Shown: positions 26,119-34,998, counted from the first letter of the stretch. The stretch: DNA of 64,000 bases from Planctomycetales bacterium (GCA_028285345.1 JANQPT010000003.1:1-64000), one strand, 5' to 3'. Notes: a model not told the origin generated them from the sequence alone. Numbers and translations are program-made.

Positions 26119-26163
26119 GGGCAGATTGTGCGCTGGTGCTCAAGCACCGCGCACAGACTGCCC
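26119..26163. repeat. Long hairpin in 355-base gap
   Basis: GGGCAG..TTGTGCGC.. at 26119-26140 pairs with its near-complement ending at 26163, giving about 20 base pairs around a 2-4 base loop. There is no T-tract. It lies 150 nt after the HEAT-repeat gene and 160 nt before the sigma-54 activator and may be a transcript-end structure or REP element. The rest of 25969-26323 shows no gene. Confidence 0.5.
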
Positions 26164-26323
26164 GATTACGTGCACCGATGCACATTTTTCATGCAAACAG
26201 GCCACTGAAACGCGTGGCGCGATAGGGTTTCTATTTGATTCCTAAAAAACTGGCGTCGATTTGAATATTCGACCTCCCACTTAGCGTGCTTTGTGCGTAC
26301 AATCAATGCAACTACGCTAGAGC

Positions 26324-27430
26324 ATGCTCGTAATTGCACAGATTCCAGAGAAATCGCCCCCACTCCGTCAGATGGCTACTTCGATCGCCGCTTCAAACAT
26401 CCCCGCGCCGCAGACCGAGTCTTTTGAAGGCTGCGTCGGTCGTAGCGAGGTTATGCAGGACATCTACCGCATGACCCGTCAAGTTGCGGGGAGTTCGGCA
26501 ACGGTGCTGCTGACCGGCGAAACCGGGACCGGCAAGGAGTTGATCGCACGGGCGCTGCACGAGTTGAGCGGACGTTCCTCAGGTCCGTTTGTGCGCGTCA
26601 ACTGCGGCGCCTTGAGCGAGAGCCTGCTGGAGAGTGAACTGTTCGGTCATGTGAAGGGCGCGTTTACCAGCGCGCATGAGAACCGGACCGGCCGGTTCGA
26701 AGCGGCGCATGGGGGCACGATTTTTTTGGATGAGGTCAACTCTGTCAGCTACAAGCTGCAGGTCAAACTGTTGCGGGTGTTGCAGGAGCAGGAGTTTGAG
26801 CGGGTGGGCGACTCGCGGACGATTCGGGTTGATTGCCGCGTGGTCGCCGCCACCAATCGGGATTTGCTGGATGAAATCGAGTCGGGGCGGTTCCGCGAAG
26901 ATCTTTATTACCGGCTGAACGTGTTGCCGATCGATCTGCCGCCGTTGCGGGAGCGAGCGGAGGACATTCCGTTGCTGGCGGAATACTTCATACGCCGCTA
27001 TTCCGAGCGAGATGACCGAGTGGCTCCAAAGATCCCAACCGAAGTCCTGCAACTGCTCAAAGAGTACGCTTGGCCGGGCAATGTCCGCGAGTTGCAGAAC
27101 TATATGGAGCGGGCAATCGTGCTGTGCGAATCGGAGTCGCTGTCGCCGGAATTGTTTCCGCGACATGTGCGGGGATTGGCACCGGTTCGTTTACACCGCA
27201 GCGACGTCAAACGGCCGGACGAACTGTGTGCCGAACTTGTCGAGTTGGGCATGCGTCATGCCGGCGAGGAGGCGGTCGATCTGTACACGCAAGTGGTTTC
27301 GCTCGTCGAGCGCGAGCTGATTCGTCAAGTTCTGCACTCTTGCCGCGGCGTCCAGACGAAAGCGGCCACGCGATTGGGGATCAACCGCAATACGCTGCAC
27401 AAGAAGATCGCCGACTACAGCCTCGAGTAG
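26324..27430 (+). CDS. Sigma-54-dependent transcriptional activator without sensor domain
   Basis: The 368-residue protein is an NtrC-type AAA+ activator with only about 35 residues before the ATPase. Walker A is GETGTGKE (65-72), Walker [10 protein letters not shown] (130-138), and the arginine-finger region has [11 protein letters not shown]. The sigma-54 contact loop reads GAFTSA (112-117) instead of the usual GAFTGA. A Fis-type helix-turn-helix closes the protein ([18 protein letters not shown]). With no receiver, GAF or PAS domain, control must come from another protein, from expression level, or from the short N-terminus. ATG 26324 and ATG 26372 are both possible starts; neither has a strong ribosome binding site. 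Target genes cannot be named. Confidence 0.9.
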   Translation: MLVIAQIPEKSPPLRQMATSIAASNIPAPQTESFEGCVGRSEVMQDIYRMTRQVAGSSATVLLTGETGTGKELIARALHELSGRSSGPFVRVNCGALSESLLESELFGHVKGAFTSAHENRTGRFEAAHGGTIFLDEVNSVSYKLQVKLLRVLQEQEFERVGDSRTIRVDCRVVAATNRDLLDEIESGRFREDLYYRLNVLPIDLPPLRERAEDIPLLAEYFIRRYSERDDRVAPKIPTEVLQLLKEYAWPGNVRELQNYMERAIVLCESESLSPELFPRHVRGLAPVRLHRSDVKRPDELCAELVELGMRHAGEEAVDLYTQVVSLVERELIRQVLHSCRGVQTKAATRLGINRNTLHKKIADYSLE

Positions 27431-27446
27431 GCCTGCCGCGGACAGA

Positions 27447-27824
27447 TCAGGGGACTCGCCGCGGCAGCAACGCGGAGAGCGCCGCGAACAAACCTAAACC
27501 GCAGGCGGCTCCGACCGCGTCAGCCAGCCAATCCGCGGCATCTGCCGTGCGTCTGACCGGGATCTGCAGCAGTTCATCAACAGCGGCGTAAACCGCGATC
27601 AGCCCCCACATCACGAAGTAATTCTTGATCGACAGGGGGCCGCGCCCGCGCCGATCCGCCGCGAGGAGGAAGCCGAGTCCGGCAAAGGCGACGTAGTGCA
27701 GGAGTTTGTCGGAGACCTCCGCCACTCCCCGGGGGACCTGTGGGATGTGAGTGCCGATAAACAGCATCGTCCAGTAGGCAATCAGCACCAGGCGAATCGC
27801 GGTTGTGTGGCGTGATAACGGCAC
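27447..27824 (-). CDS. VanZ-like membrane protein
   Basis: The 125-residue protein has four predicted membrane helices. VanZ-family marks are DKLLHYVAFAGLGFLL and, in the third loop, AAVDELLQ followed by RTADAADWLADAVGA. VanZ-like proteins are small integral membrane proteins, first noted with teicoplanin resistance in enterococci; their activity in most bacteria is unknown, and single chromosomal copies like this one are common. It converges on the sigma-54 activator with only 16 nt between the stop codons, so no shared operon. Confidence 0.8.
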   Translation of the reverse strand: MPLSRHTTAIRLVLIAYWTMLFIGTHIPQVPRGVAEVSDKLLHYVAFAGLGFLLAADRRGRGPLSIKNYFVMWGLIAVYAAVDELLQIPVRRTADAADWLADAVGAACGLGLFAALSALLPRRVP

Positions 27825-28254
27825 GTGGAGAATTCTTCCGCAGGTTGTCCGGAATTGGGCGGGCGCAGGGCCGAAATGACGATAACTATACAGGAATCAG
27901 TCTGTGGCGGCACGTATGGCGGACGAATGCGGGGGTGGAGCCTGTGCCGCGTTTTTTCCGCGTCACCGGAATAATCGGATTGGTTCTGCCGGGGAAGCTC
28001 AACCTCATAAGCTTTGTAATCCGCGCCTCTTGACCGTGGGATTTGCGGGCTGATATAGTGAAATGTGACGCGGCGACGGAGCGACTCGCGGCACCGCCCC
28101 GGCGACTGGTTTGAAGAATGTCGTTGTGGCGGCTGGTTGCGACTTGAATGTTAGTCATTCTAACAGGCAGGTCCACGGCTTGAAGCCGGCCCGAAGGCTG
28201 GTTCGGCCGACAGAACAACAAGGTCTCGAGCGAATCTACTGTGGAGCTTCGTGA
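27825..28254. other. Intergenic region
   Basis: This gap of 430 bases lies between divergent genes and should hold both promoters. No gene, RNA or strong repeat was recognised. TGGAG at 28242-28246 serves the gene at 28255. Confidence 0.35.
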
Positions 28255-29013
28255 ATGTCCCGCTTTGCTATTCGTCATCTTGCGGTCGCCGTGACGGCGA
28301 TAGTTGTTTTCGGTTCGGCATGGGGCGTTTGCCAAGCAGTGCCCCCCGGCGTCGAAACGCATGTGCGTCCCCAGATTAACGGGGACGAACGGACACGGCA
28401 GCCGGATCTCTGGGCGGTCGATGTGTATTACAAGTCGATGCGGATGATTTGGGTCGATGTCCCCGATAAGAAGACGGGGAAAGTCAAACGAGAGCTGATT
28501 TGGTATTTGCCGTATCGCATCGTCAATCGTGAAGTGGCTGGTCTTCCCGCAGCGAAGGGACCGGATGGAGGGCGGCCGAAGCTGCTTCCGGAGTTTGAAC
28601 TCGTCACCAACGACAATGACGGCCTGAGGGTCTATTACGACGAAGTGATTCCCGCCGCACAGGAAGCGATCAATCGCCGCGAAGGGCGGAAGTACAAGAA
28701 CTCGGTGGAAATTGTGGGAAGTATTCCCGAGGTGACGGCGGCGGACTCCAAGCTGGAAAATACGATCTACGGCGTGGCGATGTGGCGGGGCGTCCATCCG
28801 CACACCGACTTCTTTACGGTGTTCATGACGGGATTTTCGAACGGCTACACCAAGCAGGCCGGGGACCGTGTCGACCGCCGCACAATCATGCAAAAGTATG
28901 AGCGTCCGGGCGACGACGTGGAAGAAGTCGAGCGCGAGATCAAACAGGCCGGAAAACCGGGGTGGATTTACCGTCCCTCAGACGACAAGCCTGACGCCAA
29001 GAACAAGGCGTGA
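28255..29013 (+). CDS. Exported protein of unknown function
   Basis: The 252-residue product has a signal peptide (about 1-28, ending VCQA) and a soluble domain with many aromatic/charged residues. Recognisable stretches include LWAVDVYYKSMRMIWVDVP, IWYLPYRIVN and MWRGVHPHTDFFTVFMTGFSN. The C-terminus is charged. I recall no characterised family; proteins with this IWYLPYRI.N pattern seem to be a planctomycete group. The start fits TGGAG at 28242-28246. It stands alone, followed by the 91-bp repeat at 29037-29127, which may end its transcript. Confidence 0.7.
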   Translation: MSRFAIRHLAVAVTAIVVFGSAWGVCQAVPPGVETHVRPQINGDERTRQPDLWAVDVYYKSMRMIWVDVPDKKTGKVKRELIWYLPYRIVNREVAGLPAAKGPDGGRPKLLPEFELVTNDNDGLRVYYDEVIPAAQEAINRREGRKYKNSVEIVGSIPEVTAADSKLENTIYGVAMWRGVHPHTDFFTVFMTGFSNGYTKQAGDRVDRRTIMQKYERPGDDVEEVEREIKQAGKPGWIYRPSDDKPDAKNKA

Positions 29014-29036
29014 CGCGTTTCGACGCTGCTCGCTAT

Positions 29037-29127
29037 AAGTCGTTTCAAAACCCTCTGACGCGTCGCGCCGACGCTTGTTTACAAGTATCTCAGACAGGCG
29101 CAACCGGGTTTTGAAACTGGTTCTCGT
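29037..29127. repeat. 91-bp palindromic repeat, copy 1
   Basis: It starts AAGTCGTTTCAAAACC and ends with the complementary GGTTTTGAAACTGGTT, so the ends can pair. A second 91-bp copy lies at 58020-58110 in the same orientation, with about nine differences by eye. It sits just after the gene at 28255 and in front of the convergent gene at 29188. Confidence 0.75.
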
Positions 29128-29187
29128 GATTTCCGTCCATTGTGCCCGCGAGCCCGGCTGGCTGGGCATTTGCGCCGCCGACGGTTT

Positions 29188-29847
29188 TCACTTCGGCTGC
29201 AACTCGATCGTCGACCAGAGACTGGGATCATGGGCGATGGGGAAATCGGGGCCGACGCTGAGATACTGCTCGCCCAATTCGCCGGCGCGAAGCAGGTAAT
29301 AGAATCCCAGTTCCGGCGCCGCTTCGGGGTCGAATCCGTTTAAGGCCGCAGCCGGAATCCAGGCTTCGATTGCGTAGCTGCCGGCCGAATCGCGTCGATT
29401 GACTCGAATCTCATTGGAGTGCTCAGCCGGCGCGTCTTCGCGCGCACGGGCGATGGTCAGTTGCCGGGCGGTCGGCTGCATTCCGTCGCTGCCGCCTCCT
29501 GCCGGCATTAGGCAGAAATGATGGCAGAAACGGCCGGCGCGGTGAATGTTTTGTGTGTTTCGCGTATCAATCCAGACTTGCAGGCCGTCGGACTCGGCCG
29601 GTTCATTGAGGCGGCAATCGAAGTTGTGAGGCGGCCCGTCGACCTGGGCCATGATTGCCAGCCCCGCCTCGTTCCAGGCAAGACGGACTTCCGCAAACGG
29701 CTTGCCAGAGTCGAGCTCCGCAAAGTCGGGCAGCGCACAACCGGCAGGCAGCTTCAAGAGACTCTTTCCCCGTCGCGGCACTTGCGCAACGTGGCGTACC
29801 GGAAACGAATAGCGGAACAGAAATCGGTGCGGCAGCAGTTGATTCAT
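29188..29847 (-). CDS. CBM9-like / DOMON-fold domain protein
   Basis: The product is about 219 residues if the ATG at 29847 is used; an ATG at 29880 and a GTG at 29919 are alternatives and none has a clear ribosome binding site. It has no signal peptide. The central region (AEVRLAWNEAGLAIMAQVDG, then DGLQVWIDTRNTQNIHRAG) matches the carbohydrate-binding module 9-like fold found in many planctomycete proteins. The C-terminal part has YAIEAWIPAAALNGFDPEAAP and ends IELQPK. This domain usually binds sugars or heme-like ligands; here it occurs alone, so the substrate is unknown. It is divergent from the peroxiredoxin gene. Confidence 0.7.
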   Translation of the reverse strand: MNQLLPHRFLFRYSFPVRHVAQVPRRGKSLLKLPAGCALPDFAELDSGKPFAEVRLAWNEAGLAIMAQVDGPPHNFDCRLNEPAESDGLQVWIDTRNTQNIHRAGRFCHHFCLMPAGGGSDGMQPTARQLTIARAREDAPAEHSNEIRVNRRDSAGSYAIEAWIPAAALNGFDPEAAPELGFYYLLRAGELGEQYLSVGPDFPIAHDPSLWSTIELQPK

Positions 29848-29992
29848 TGACCGGGCTACTGGTGGTTGAAACCGACGCATCGACGCCGAGTGTAGGAATT
29901 GCCCCGAATCATAGCCCACCGCCGGGTCGCCGCCTACATTATCGACGCGAAATTCCGTCTTCGAGGGGCGACAACGGCTGTCCGGCTGCTGC

Positions 29993-30020
29993 TTGAAAGC
30001 AGGACGGGGACGGTTATACT
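29993..30020 (+). promoter_or_regulatory. Sigma-70-type promoter of the peroxiredoxin gene
   Basis: TTGAAA at 29993-29998 and TATACT at 30015-30020, spaced 16 bases, match five of six consensus bases each. It is about 80 nt before the peroxiredoxin ATG. No OxyR-like operator was recognised. Confidence 0.55.
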
Positions 30021-30100
30021 TCGAGTTGCGAATCGCTCGGCGCCCTCCTGTTTTGATACCAAACGACTCTGGTTTTTTATTCTTAGGAGCAGATGCAACG

Positions 30101-30643
30101 ATGACTGTACAAGTTGGCCAGCCGGCCCCGGATTTTGCTGTCGAAGCTTACGATCGAACCAAGGACGGCTCGGACGATCAGTTCAAGGAAGTGAAATTGT
30201 CTGATTACAAAGGCAAATGGGTTTGCCTATTCTTCTATCCGCTCGATTTCACATTCGTTTGCCCGACTGAAATTGTCGCGTTTAACAACGAATTGGGCGA
30301 ATTTCAGGACCGCGAGTGCGAGGTACTGACGGCGAGCACCGACAGCGTCTTTTCTCACAAAGGCTGGTGCGACAGCCATGAGGATCTGGCCAAGCTGAAC
30401 TATCTGATGCTGGCGGATACGAACCATCAGATGTCCCAGGATTACGGCGTGCTGCTGGCTGACAAGGGGATCGCTTACCGCGGGGTCTTCTTGATCGATC
30501 CGGACGGCGTTGTGCGGTGGTTGGCGGTGCATGATCTTGGCGTGGGCCGGAACGTCAATGAGGTGCTGCGCGTGCTGGATGCACTACAAACCGACAAACT
30601 GTGTCCTTGTAATTGGAACAAGGGCGATGAGACTTTGAATTAG
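30101..30643 (+). CDS. 2-Cys peroxiredoxin, AhpC/TSA family
   Basis: The 180-residue enzyme reduces hydrogen peroxide and organic peroxides. The peroxidatic Cys54 lies in FYPLDFTFVCPTE and the C-terminal resolving Cys168 in LCPCNW; Cys170 is an extra Cys, since most relatives read CPANW here. The overall Prx1/AhpC layout, with DGVVRW and GRNVNEVLR, is complete. ATG 30101 has TAGGAGC about 11 nt upstream; the frame extends to 29993 without support. The AhpD-like gene follows after 88 nt with a hairpin in the gap, an arrangement that fits peroxide defence in which the CxxC partner recycles the peroxiredoxin. That partnership is inference. Confidence 0.93.
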   Translation: MTVQVGQPAPDFAVEAYDRTKDGSDDQFKEVKLSDYKGKWVCLFFYPLDFTFVCPTEIVAFNNELGEFQDRECEVLTASTDSVFSHKGWCDSHEDLAKLNYLMLADTNHQMSQDYGVLLADKGIAYRGVFLIDPDGVVRWLAVHDLGVGRNVNEVLRVLDALQTDKLCPCNWNKGDETLN

Positions 30644-30669
30644 CGGACGGATTTCCACGTGACGTGTTG

Positions 30670-30707
30670 ACCGGCGGCCCGGGATGTTCCGGGCGGCCGG
30701 TTTTGCT
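30670..30707 (+). terminator. Terminator/attenuator hairpin between peroxiredoxin and AhpD-like genes
   Basis: ACCGGCGGCCCGG (30670-30682) pairs with CCGGGCGGCCGGT (30689-30701), 12 of 13 positions, around a GATGTT loop. It is followed by TTTGCTT. This would stop or reduce transcription into the next gene, giving more peroxiredoxin than AhpD-like protein. Confidence 0.65.
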
Positions 30708-30731
30708 TAGCAGCGTTGGGGAGGATCAATC

Positions 30732-31355
30732 ATGACACTCGTCGCATCGGTTCCTGAAGCGGAGGCCGCCGAGAAAGTCGCGCAGACGTACGGCCGGATT
30801 AAGGAGGTCTTGGGCTGCGAGACGGTTCCCGAACCGTTTCTGGCCTACGGCCGGGTGCCGGCGTTTCTGCAGGATTTTTACATGAACTACAAGAAGTTCA
30901 TCCATCAAGCGGGAAGCCTGGATGAAAAGACCAAAGCGCTGATCGCGCTGGCGGTCAGCGGCGCGAAATCTTGCCGGCCATGGTCGGACATCATGGCTGC
31001 CCGCGTGCGGGAACTGGAGGGCGATGACCAGGAAATCGCCGACGCACTGGCGGTGGCGGCGACGTGCGGCATGTATAACACTTTCTTCAAGTTCCGAGAC
31101 ATCAGCGGCAGTGACATCTTCAACGGCATGTCGGTGGGACTGCGGGCGCACACGTTTGCCAATACGACGCTGGACGAGAGGACGGTGGAGTTGATTAACA
31201 TTGCGATCAGCGATCTGAACGGCTGTAAGCCGTGCACTTCGGGCCATGTGCAAAAGGCGCGGCAGTTGGGGCTGAGCGATGAACAGATTTTGGAAGCGGT
31301 GCAGTGCGCTGCGACAATGTCGGCGGGCGCCGCGTTTTTGACTTCGGCCGAATAG
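30732..31355 (+). CDS. AhpD-like / carboxymuconolactone decarboxylase family protein
   Basis: The 207-residue product has two tandem CMD-type helical repeats. The second carries the intact redox motif CKPCTSGH (Cys165, Cys168, His172) of AhpD-type alkylhydroperoxidases; the first retains only Cys81 in KSCRPWSD and appears degenerate. AhpD proteins reduce AhpC or act as peroxidases on their own. GGAGG lies 9 nt before the ATG. The gene follows the peroxiredoxin on the same strand after a hairpin. A metabolic decarboxylase function is unlikely because of the CxxCxxxH motif and neighbour. Confidence 0.88.
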   Translation: MTLVASVPEAEAAEKVAQTYGRIKEVLGCETVPEPFLAYGRVPAFLQDFYMNYKKFIHQAGSLDEKTKALIALAVSGAKSCRPWSDIMAARVRELEGDDQEIADALAVAATCGMYNTFFKFRDISGSDIFNGMSVGLRAHTFANTTLDERTVELINIAISDLNGCKPCTSGHVQKARQLGLSDEQILEAVQCAATMSAGAAFLTSAE

Positions 31356-31395
31356 CGGCCTGTCGCCCTGCTCTACGGTGTGTGCTTCGCCGCGC

Positions 31396-31497
31396 GGGGT
31401 GCCATGGTCTCACGCCGACAGGCGGGTGACCATGCCGCGTGCAACTCCGCAATCGCATGCTCACTCGTCACTTCGTGCCGCGAGAGCATGGCACCCG
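31396..31497. repeat. Inverted repeat, GGGTGCCATG family
   Basis: The left arm at 31396-31414 (GGGTGCCATGGTCTC) and right arm at 31479-31497 (GAGAGCATGGCACCC) are near complements. A second partial copy of the core (GACCATGCC) lies between them. The element fills the gap between convergent genes and probably serves as, or sits beside, a bidirectional transcript end. Confidence 0.6.
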
Positions 31498-31503
31498 ACT
31501 CCG

Positions 31504-32823
31504 CTAACTCAGGAAGATGCCTGCGATCAATGAGCCGGCGGTGATGAACGATAGCGAGGCCAACTTCAGCCGTCCGCGATAGGCTCCGTCGGTCATTCGA
31601 TCCAGCCGCAAATAGGCGGTCGTTGTCCCGAGCACCAATGTGAGCACGCCGAGGGCCGTGCAGAAAACATACAGTCGGTGCTGAGTCTGCTGCGATTTCC
31701 AAGCGGGCAGCAAACGATCGACGATCTCGGGCGACAGGCGGACCTGGGCGTGGTAGCGATAGACTATGGGGCCGGAGTCGCTCTTTTGCTTTTCGGTAAA
31801 GGTCTTTCCATACGCGCTGCGAACGACGGGATCGGGAACCGGCAAATTGCCCGAGATGGGATAAGCTTCATTGAAGTATGAACGAATCAGGCTGACGGTC
31901 TGCGTGTAGACCTGCCGTCGGGTCGCGTTGACGGCGTCGTCCTTTTCGGATGGATCGACCGCCGCCCGGCGTCCGCTGCTGAGGACCACGATCCGCGTGT
32001 CGCCGACTACGGTTGTTGGGTGATGCACCCACTCGGGTACCTCCTTTTCGTGTACGTCACCTGCGCTTTGAGCCGTCATGGAGGCCAGGGTCGCTGGGAT
32101 CTCGGACGGTGCGTCTCTGGGGAACGGTGCCGTGGGAGTGCGAACAGGTTGCGGCGTAAGCCTTTCGCCGGCAATCCAGAGCGGCACGGCGACGACGGCG
32201 ACTGCCGGGATGAGCCACATCACAGAGATTAGTTTTGCTGCGACGGCGCGCCATTGGAGCGTTCCTCCTTGGGCCGCGAGATAGACCGAAACGCCGATTA
32301 ACACTGCGAGGCCCAACATGAAGAGGATCGCCCCCAGACCGAGTACTGCGATTTCCATTTTCGGTTCCCTCACTGTCGCGACTTCGTGGTTAGGGACTCC
32401 AACCACCTGGTGATTTTCAGGAAGGATAATTGTCGTGTCGGCAGGTTTCGGAACTTGATGAGCACTGCGCGGCGCGACCGTCGACCCGATACGTTCCTCG
32501 GTGCCGCCCAGTAATGGGTCGGCGGGAAGAGCCTGCAGTTGCTGCCTCGCCTGCTGTCGCCGAATTGCGTCAGTCCTAGCAACTTGGTCTTGCTGAATCT
32601 GCTTCATCCGCACCACTTGTGCGGCTTCCATATGCGAAGTCCGTTGATAGCCCACCGCCGCAAGCATGCCGACGACGGCCAATACCAGTAACAGCGACAG
32701 GCCTGTCCACATCACGCCACGCAAGCCGGCTTTGCGGACGAACAGCGCCACACCCCAGACGGCAATTCCGCCGAAGATCAACAGCAACAGAAACGCTGCC
32801 GGAAACATGATGACCCTTGACAT
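31504..32823 (-). CDS. Multi-pass membrane protein of the FHA/kinase operon
   Basis: The 439-residue product has about six predicted membrane helices (near 5-27, 36-58, 158-182, 192-215, 375-395 and 415-437). Its two soluble regions are a Gln/Arg-rich segment after helix 2 and a 150-residue domain before helix 5, the latter with DTRIVVLSSGRRAAVD and IRSYFNEAYP. No known family was recognised. The ATG lies 1 nt after the stop of the kinase gene, so expression is coupled to it. It is probably a partner or target of the kinase; this is inference from the coupling. Confidence 0.7.
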   Translation of the reverse strand: MSRVIMFPAAFLLLLIFGGIAVWGVALFVRKAGLRGVMWTGLSLLLVLAVVGMLAAVGYQRTSHMEAAQVVRMKQIQQDQVARTDAIRRQQARQQLQALPADPLLGGTEERIGSTVAPRSAHQVPKPADTTIILPENHQVVGVPNHEVATVREPKMEIAVLGLGAILFMLGLAVLIGVSVYLAAQGGTLQWRAVAAKLISVMWLIPAVAVVAVPLWIAGERLTPQPVRTPTAPFPRDAPSEIPATLASMTAQSAGDVHEKEVPEWVHHPTTVVGDTRIVVLSSGRRAAVDPSEKDDAVNATRRQVYTQTVSLIRSYFNEAYPISGNLPVPDPVVRSAYGKTFTEKQKSDSGPIVYRYHAQVRLSPEIVDRLLPAWKSQQTQHRLYVFCTALGVLTLVLGTTTAYLRLDRMTDGAYRGRLKLASLSFITAGSLIAGIFLS

Positions 32824-32824
32824 C

Positions 32825-34867
32825 TTACTTTCCCTCCATCAAGCCGGCGCGGGAGTGCGGGGGGGCCCACATGGCGGAGAGTTGCACAACGGAGGAAATC
32901 GCCACGGCCCAGAGGACCGCCCAGCCGTGCGGAAACGCACACAGACAAGTGATGGCGAAGGCCAGGATGCCGGTGAGCACGACGGAGCCGACGCGGAATC
33001 GCTTAGGGCGAAACGAGTCGGCGTGCCACCACCAGCGTCTCAATCCGAACAGCAGGGCGAAGAAGACGACATATGCGGCGAGCGTGGGTTGGAACTTCAC
33101 GGCGCGATTGTGTGCGTTCGCCGGAGATTTCTCGAACAACGGTTGGTCGCCGACGGTTTGGAAGATTGCCCCTTTCTGGGGGTCGATTTCTTGCATGATT
33201 CTGGGGACGTCAGTCATCAAGGTGTGATCCAACCCAAAGGCCAACACACCGGCCACGATACCCGCGCTGAGGAGCACCATGCGGCGGATGGTGGGATCGG
33301 TGGCGGAGCCTTCCCAGATTTTGGAGGGCAACAGCACGAGCCATGAGGCGGCAACGGTGGTCAAGCCGAACAGCCCCAGCAGTCCCGGATCACGCATGGC
33401 CGGCAACAGGAACGCGATGACCGCGAGCACAGGCAAGGTGAATCCGACGGCGAGTGTCATCGACTGCGCGGCCGCTGCGACGCGGTCACGAAAATCGACA
33501 TTGCGGATCGTCAGCGGCGTGAGCAGTGCTGACTGGGTCCGCCGCCACTTCTTCTTACTTTTTTTGACCTGATCGACTTGCGGCGTCTGCGACTCTTGAT
33601 CGAGATGCACTGCGACTTTGACGTGTTCGCCGTCAGCGTCCGCGACGCGATGCCGATCGTCGGCCTCTTGCCGTCGCTTTTCCGCCTCCTCTTCAAGTTT
33701 GCGGTGACTTCCGGGGGAGAGTCCCGACGGCTTGAAGGGGACGAAAAACAGCCAATAGAGAAAGTATCCGATGCCGCCCAGAATGCCGGTGAAGGCAGTC
33801 GCTTTGAAAACAGTCCCCGGACCCATTGCGGCGACCGCCATGACGATCGCGAATACGATCCAGAAGACGTTTTGCATGGAATGCTTCTGGTCGGAGCGCG
33901 GCGTGTGCCGGTCGGAATGCTGCGAACGAGGCCTCTGGTGGCGTGTCTTCTCCGGTTTTGGTTTCCAATTGCAGGAAGCGGCTCGCTGCGGTTTTCTGTC
34001 GCGGCTTGGTTCCTCGGCCACGAACGAATCTTCAGGGATTTCAGTCGGGCGTTTCCTAGGGGCGGTCCCGTTGCCGCCTAAAACGGCCTCTCTGATTTGA
34101 CGGGCAAAACGGGCGATGCTGTGCGTCCGTTGCTGCGGATCTTTTTCGAGTGCATTGGCGAGGATCGGCTGCAGTTTGGGGGGCAGCTTGCTCAGGTCCG
34201 GTTTTTCGGTGAGGTGCTTCATGATGATCTCGCCGGTACTCTCCCCGTCGAAGGGGACGTTCCCGGTGATCATTTCGAACACCATCACCGCGACGCTATA
34301 GACGTCGAGTTCGTTGCCGTAACGCCCGTGCGCGACTTCCGGCGCCATGTAATGGACGGTCCCCACACTTTCGGTGTGGCCGCTGCGGCGGCTGGGTGTG
34401 ATGTACTTCGACAGTCCGATATCGCCGATTTTTACGACGCCGGAATCGAGGAAAATATTGGCCGGCTTGAGATCGCGGTGCACGACCCCGCGGTCATGCA
34501 GATAGGCGGCCCCCGCGGCGATCCCGTCCAGCCAATGCAGCAGCTCCTCCATCGGCATTCCTTGCGGGTGGTCGTCCAACGCCTGTTCGAGCGTTTGGCC
34601 CGCCATGTATTCCATGATCACCCAATGGTCGCCGTCGTCGTCGGTCTTGATGTCGAAGATCGTCATCAAGTTGGTGTGTTTGAGATTGATGCACTGGCGA
34701 ATTCCCCGCAACTCAATGTCCATATTGCGCTGCAGTAGCTTGAGCGCGACTTCCTTGCCGGAATCGCTCAGGGCGTAGTAGACCTCGCCGAAGCCGCCAC
34801 GATCGATCGCGCGTTTGATCGTGAAACCGTCCAGCGGCTTCGATTCCGGCTGAAAGGTGAATTTCAT
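32825..34867 (-). CDS. Membrane-anchored Ser/Thr protein kinase
   Basis: The 680-residue protein has a complete Hanks-type kinase domain at about 14-275. It shows the glycine loop GGFGEVY, Lys43 in EVALKLL, catalytic HRDLKPAN (130-137), APE in HYMAPEV, and a DIG triplet (149-151) where DFG is usual. A charged linker leads to a membrane region with several helices split by a basic/charged loop (about 400-470), then four or more helices to the end. The kinase faces the cytoplasm. The start at 34867 begins the kinase; the extension to 34921 is unsupported. The operon order FHA - small coiled coil - kinase - membrane protein suggests that the FHA protein reads phospho-Thr made by this kinase. Confidence 0.92.
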   Translation of the reverse strand: MKFTFQPESKPLDGFTIKRAIDRGGFGEVYYALSDSGKEVALKLLQRNMDIELRGIRQCINLKHTNLMTIFDIKTDDDGDHWVIMEYMAGQTLEQALDDHPQGMPMEELLHWLDGIAAGAAYLHDRGVVHRDLKPANIFLDSGVVKIGDIGLSKYITPSRRSGHTESVGTVHYMAPEVAHGRYGNELDVYSVAVMVFEMITGNVPFDGESTGEIIMKHLTEKPDLSKLPPKLQPILANALEKDPQQRTHSIARFARQIREAVLGGNGTAPRKRPTEIPEDSFVAEEPSRDRKPQRAASCNWKPKPEKTRHQRPRSQHSDRHTPRSDQKHSMQNVFWIVFAIVMAVAAMGPGTVFKATAFTGILGGIGYFLYWLFFVPFKPSGLSPGSHRKLEEEAEKRRQEADDRHRVADADGEHVKVAVHLDQESQTPQVDQVKKSKKKWRRTQSALLTPLTIRNVDFRDRVAAAAQSMTLAVGFTLPVLAVIAFLLPAMRDPGLLGLFGLTTVAASWLVLLPSKIWEGSATDPTIRRMVLLSAGIVAGVLAFGLDHTLMTDVPRIMQEIDPQKGAIFQTVGDQPLFEKSPANAHNRAVKFQPTLAAYVVFFALLFGLRRWWWHADSFRPKRFRVGSVVLTGILAFAITCLCAFPHGWAVLWAVAISSVVQLSAMWAPPHSRAGLMEGK

Positions 34868-34998
34868 GGTTCTGCCGCCCTGTGCTTGGTGGGGTAATGT
34901 CTTGGCAAGGGAACCGGGCACGGTGATTTTCCCTGTCGTGTATGATTCGGATCGGTGTTTCGGGATATTGAGGTCGCTCAGGTCAACGTTGCCGCCGA

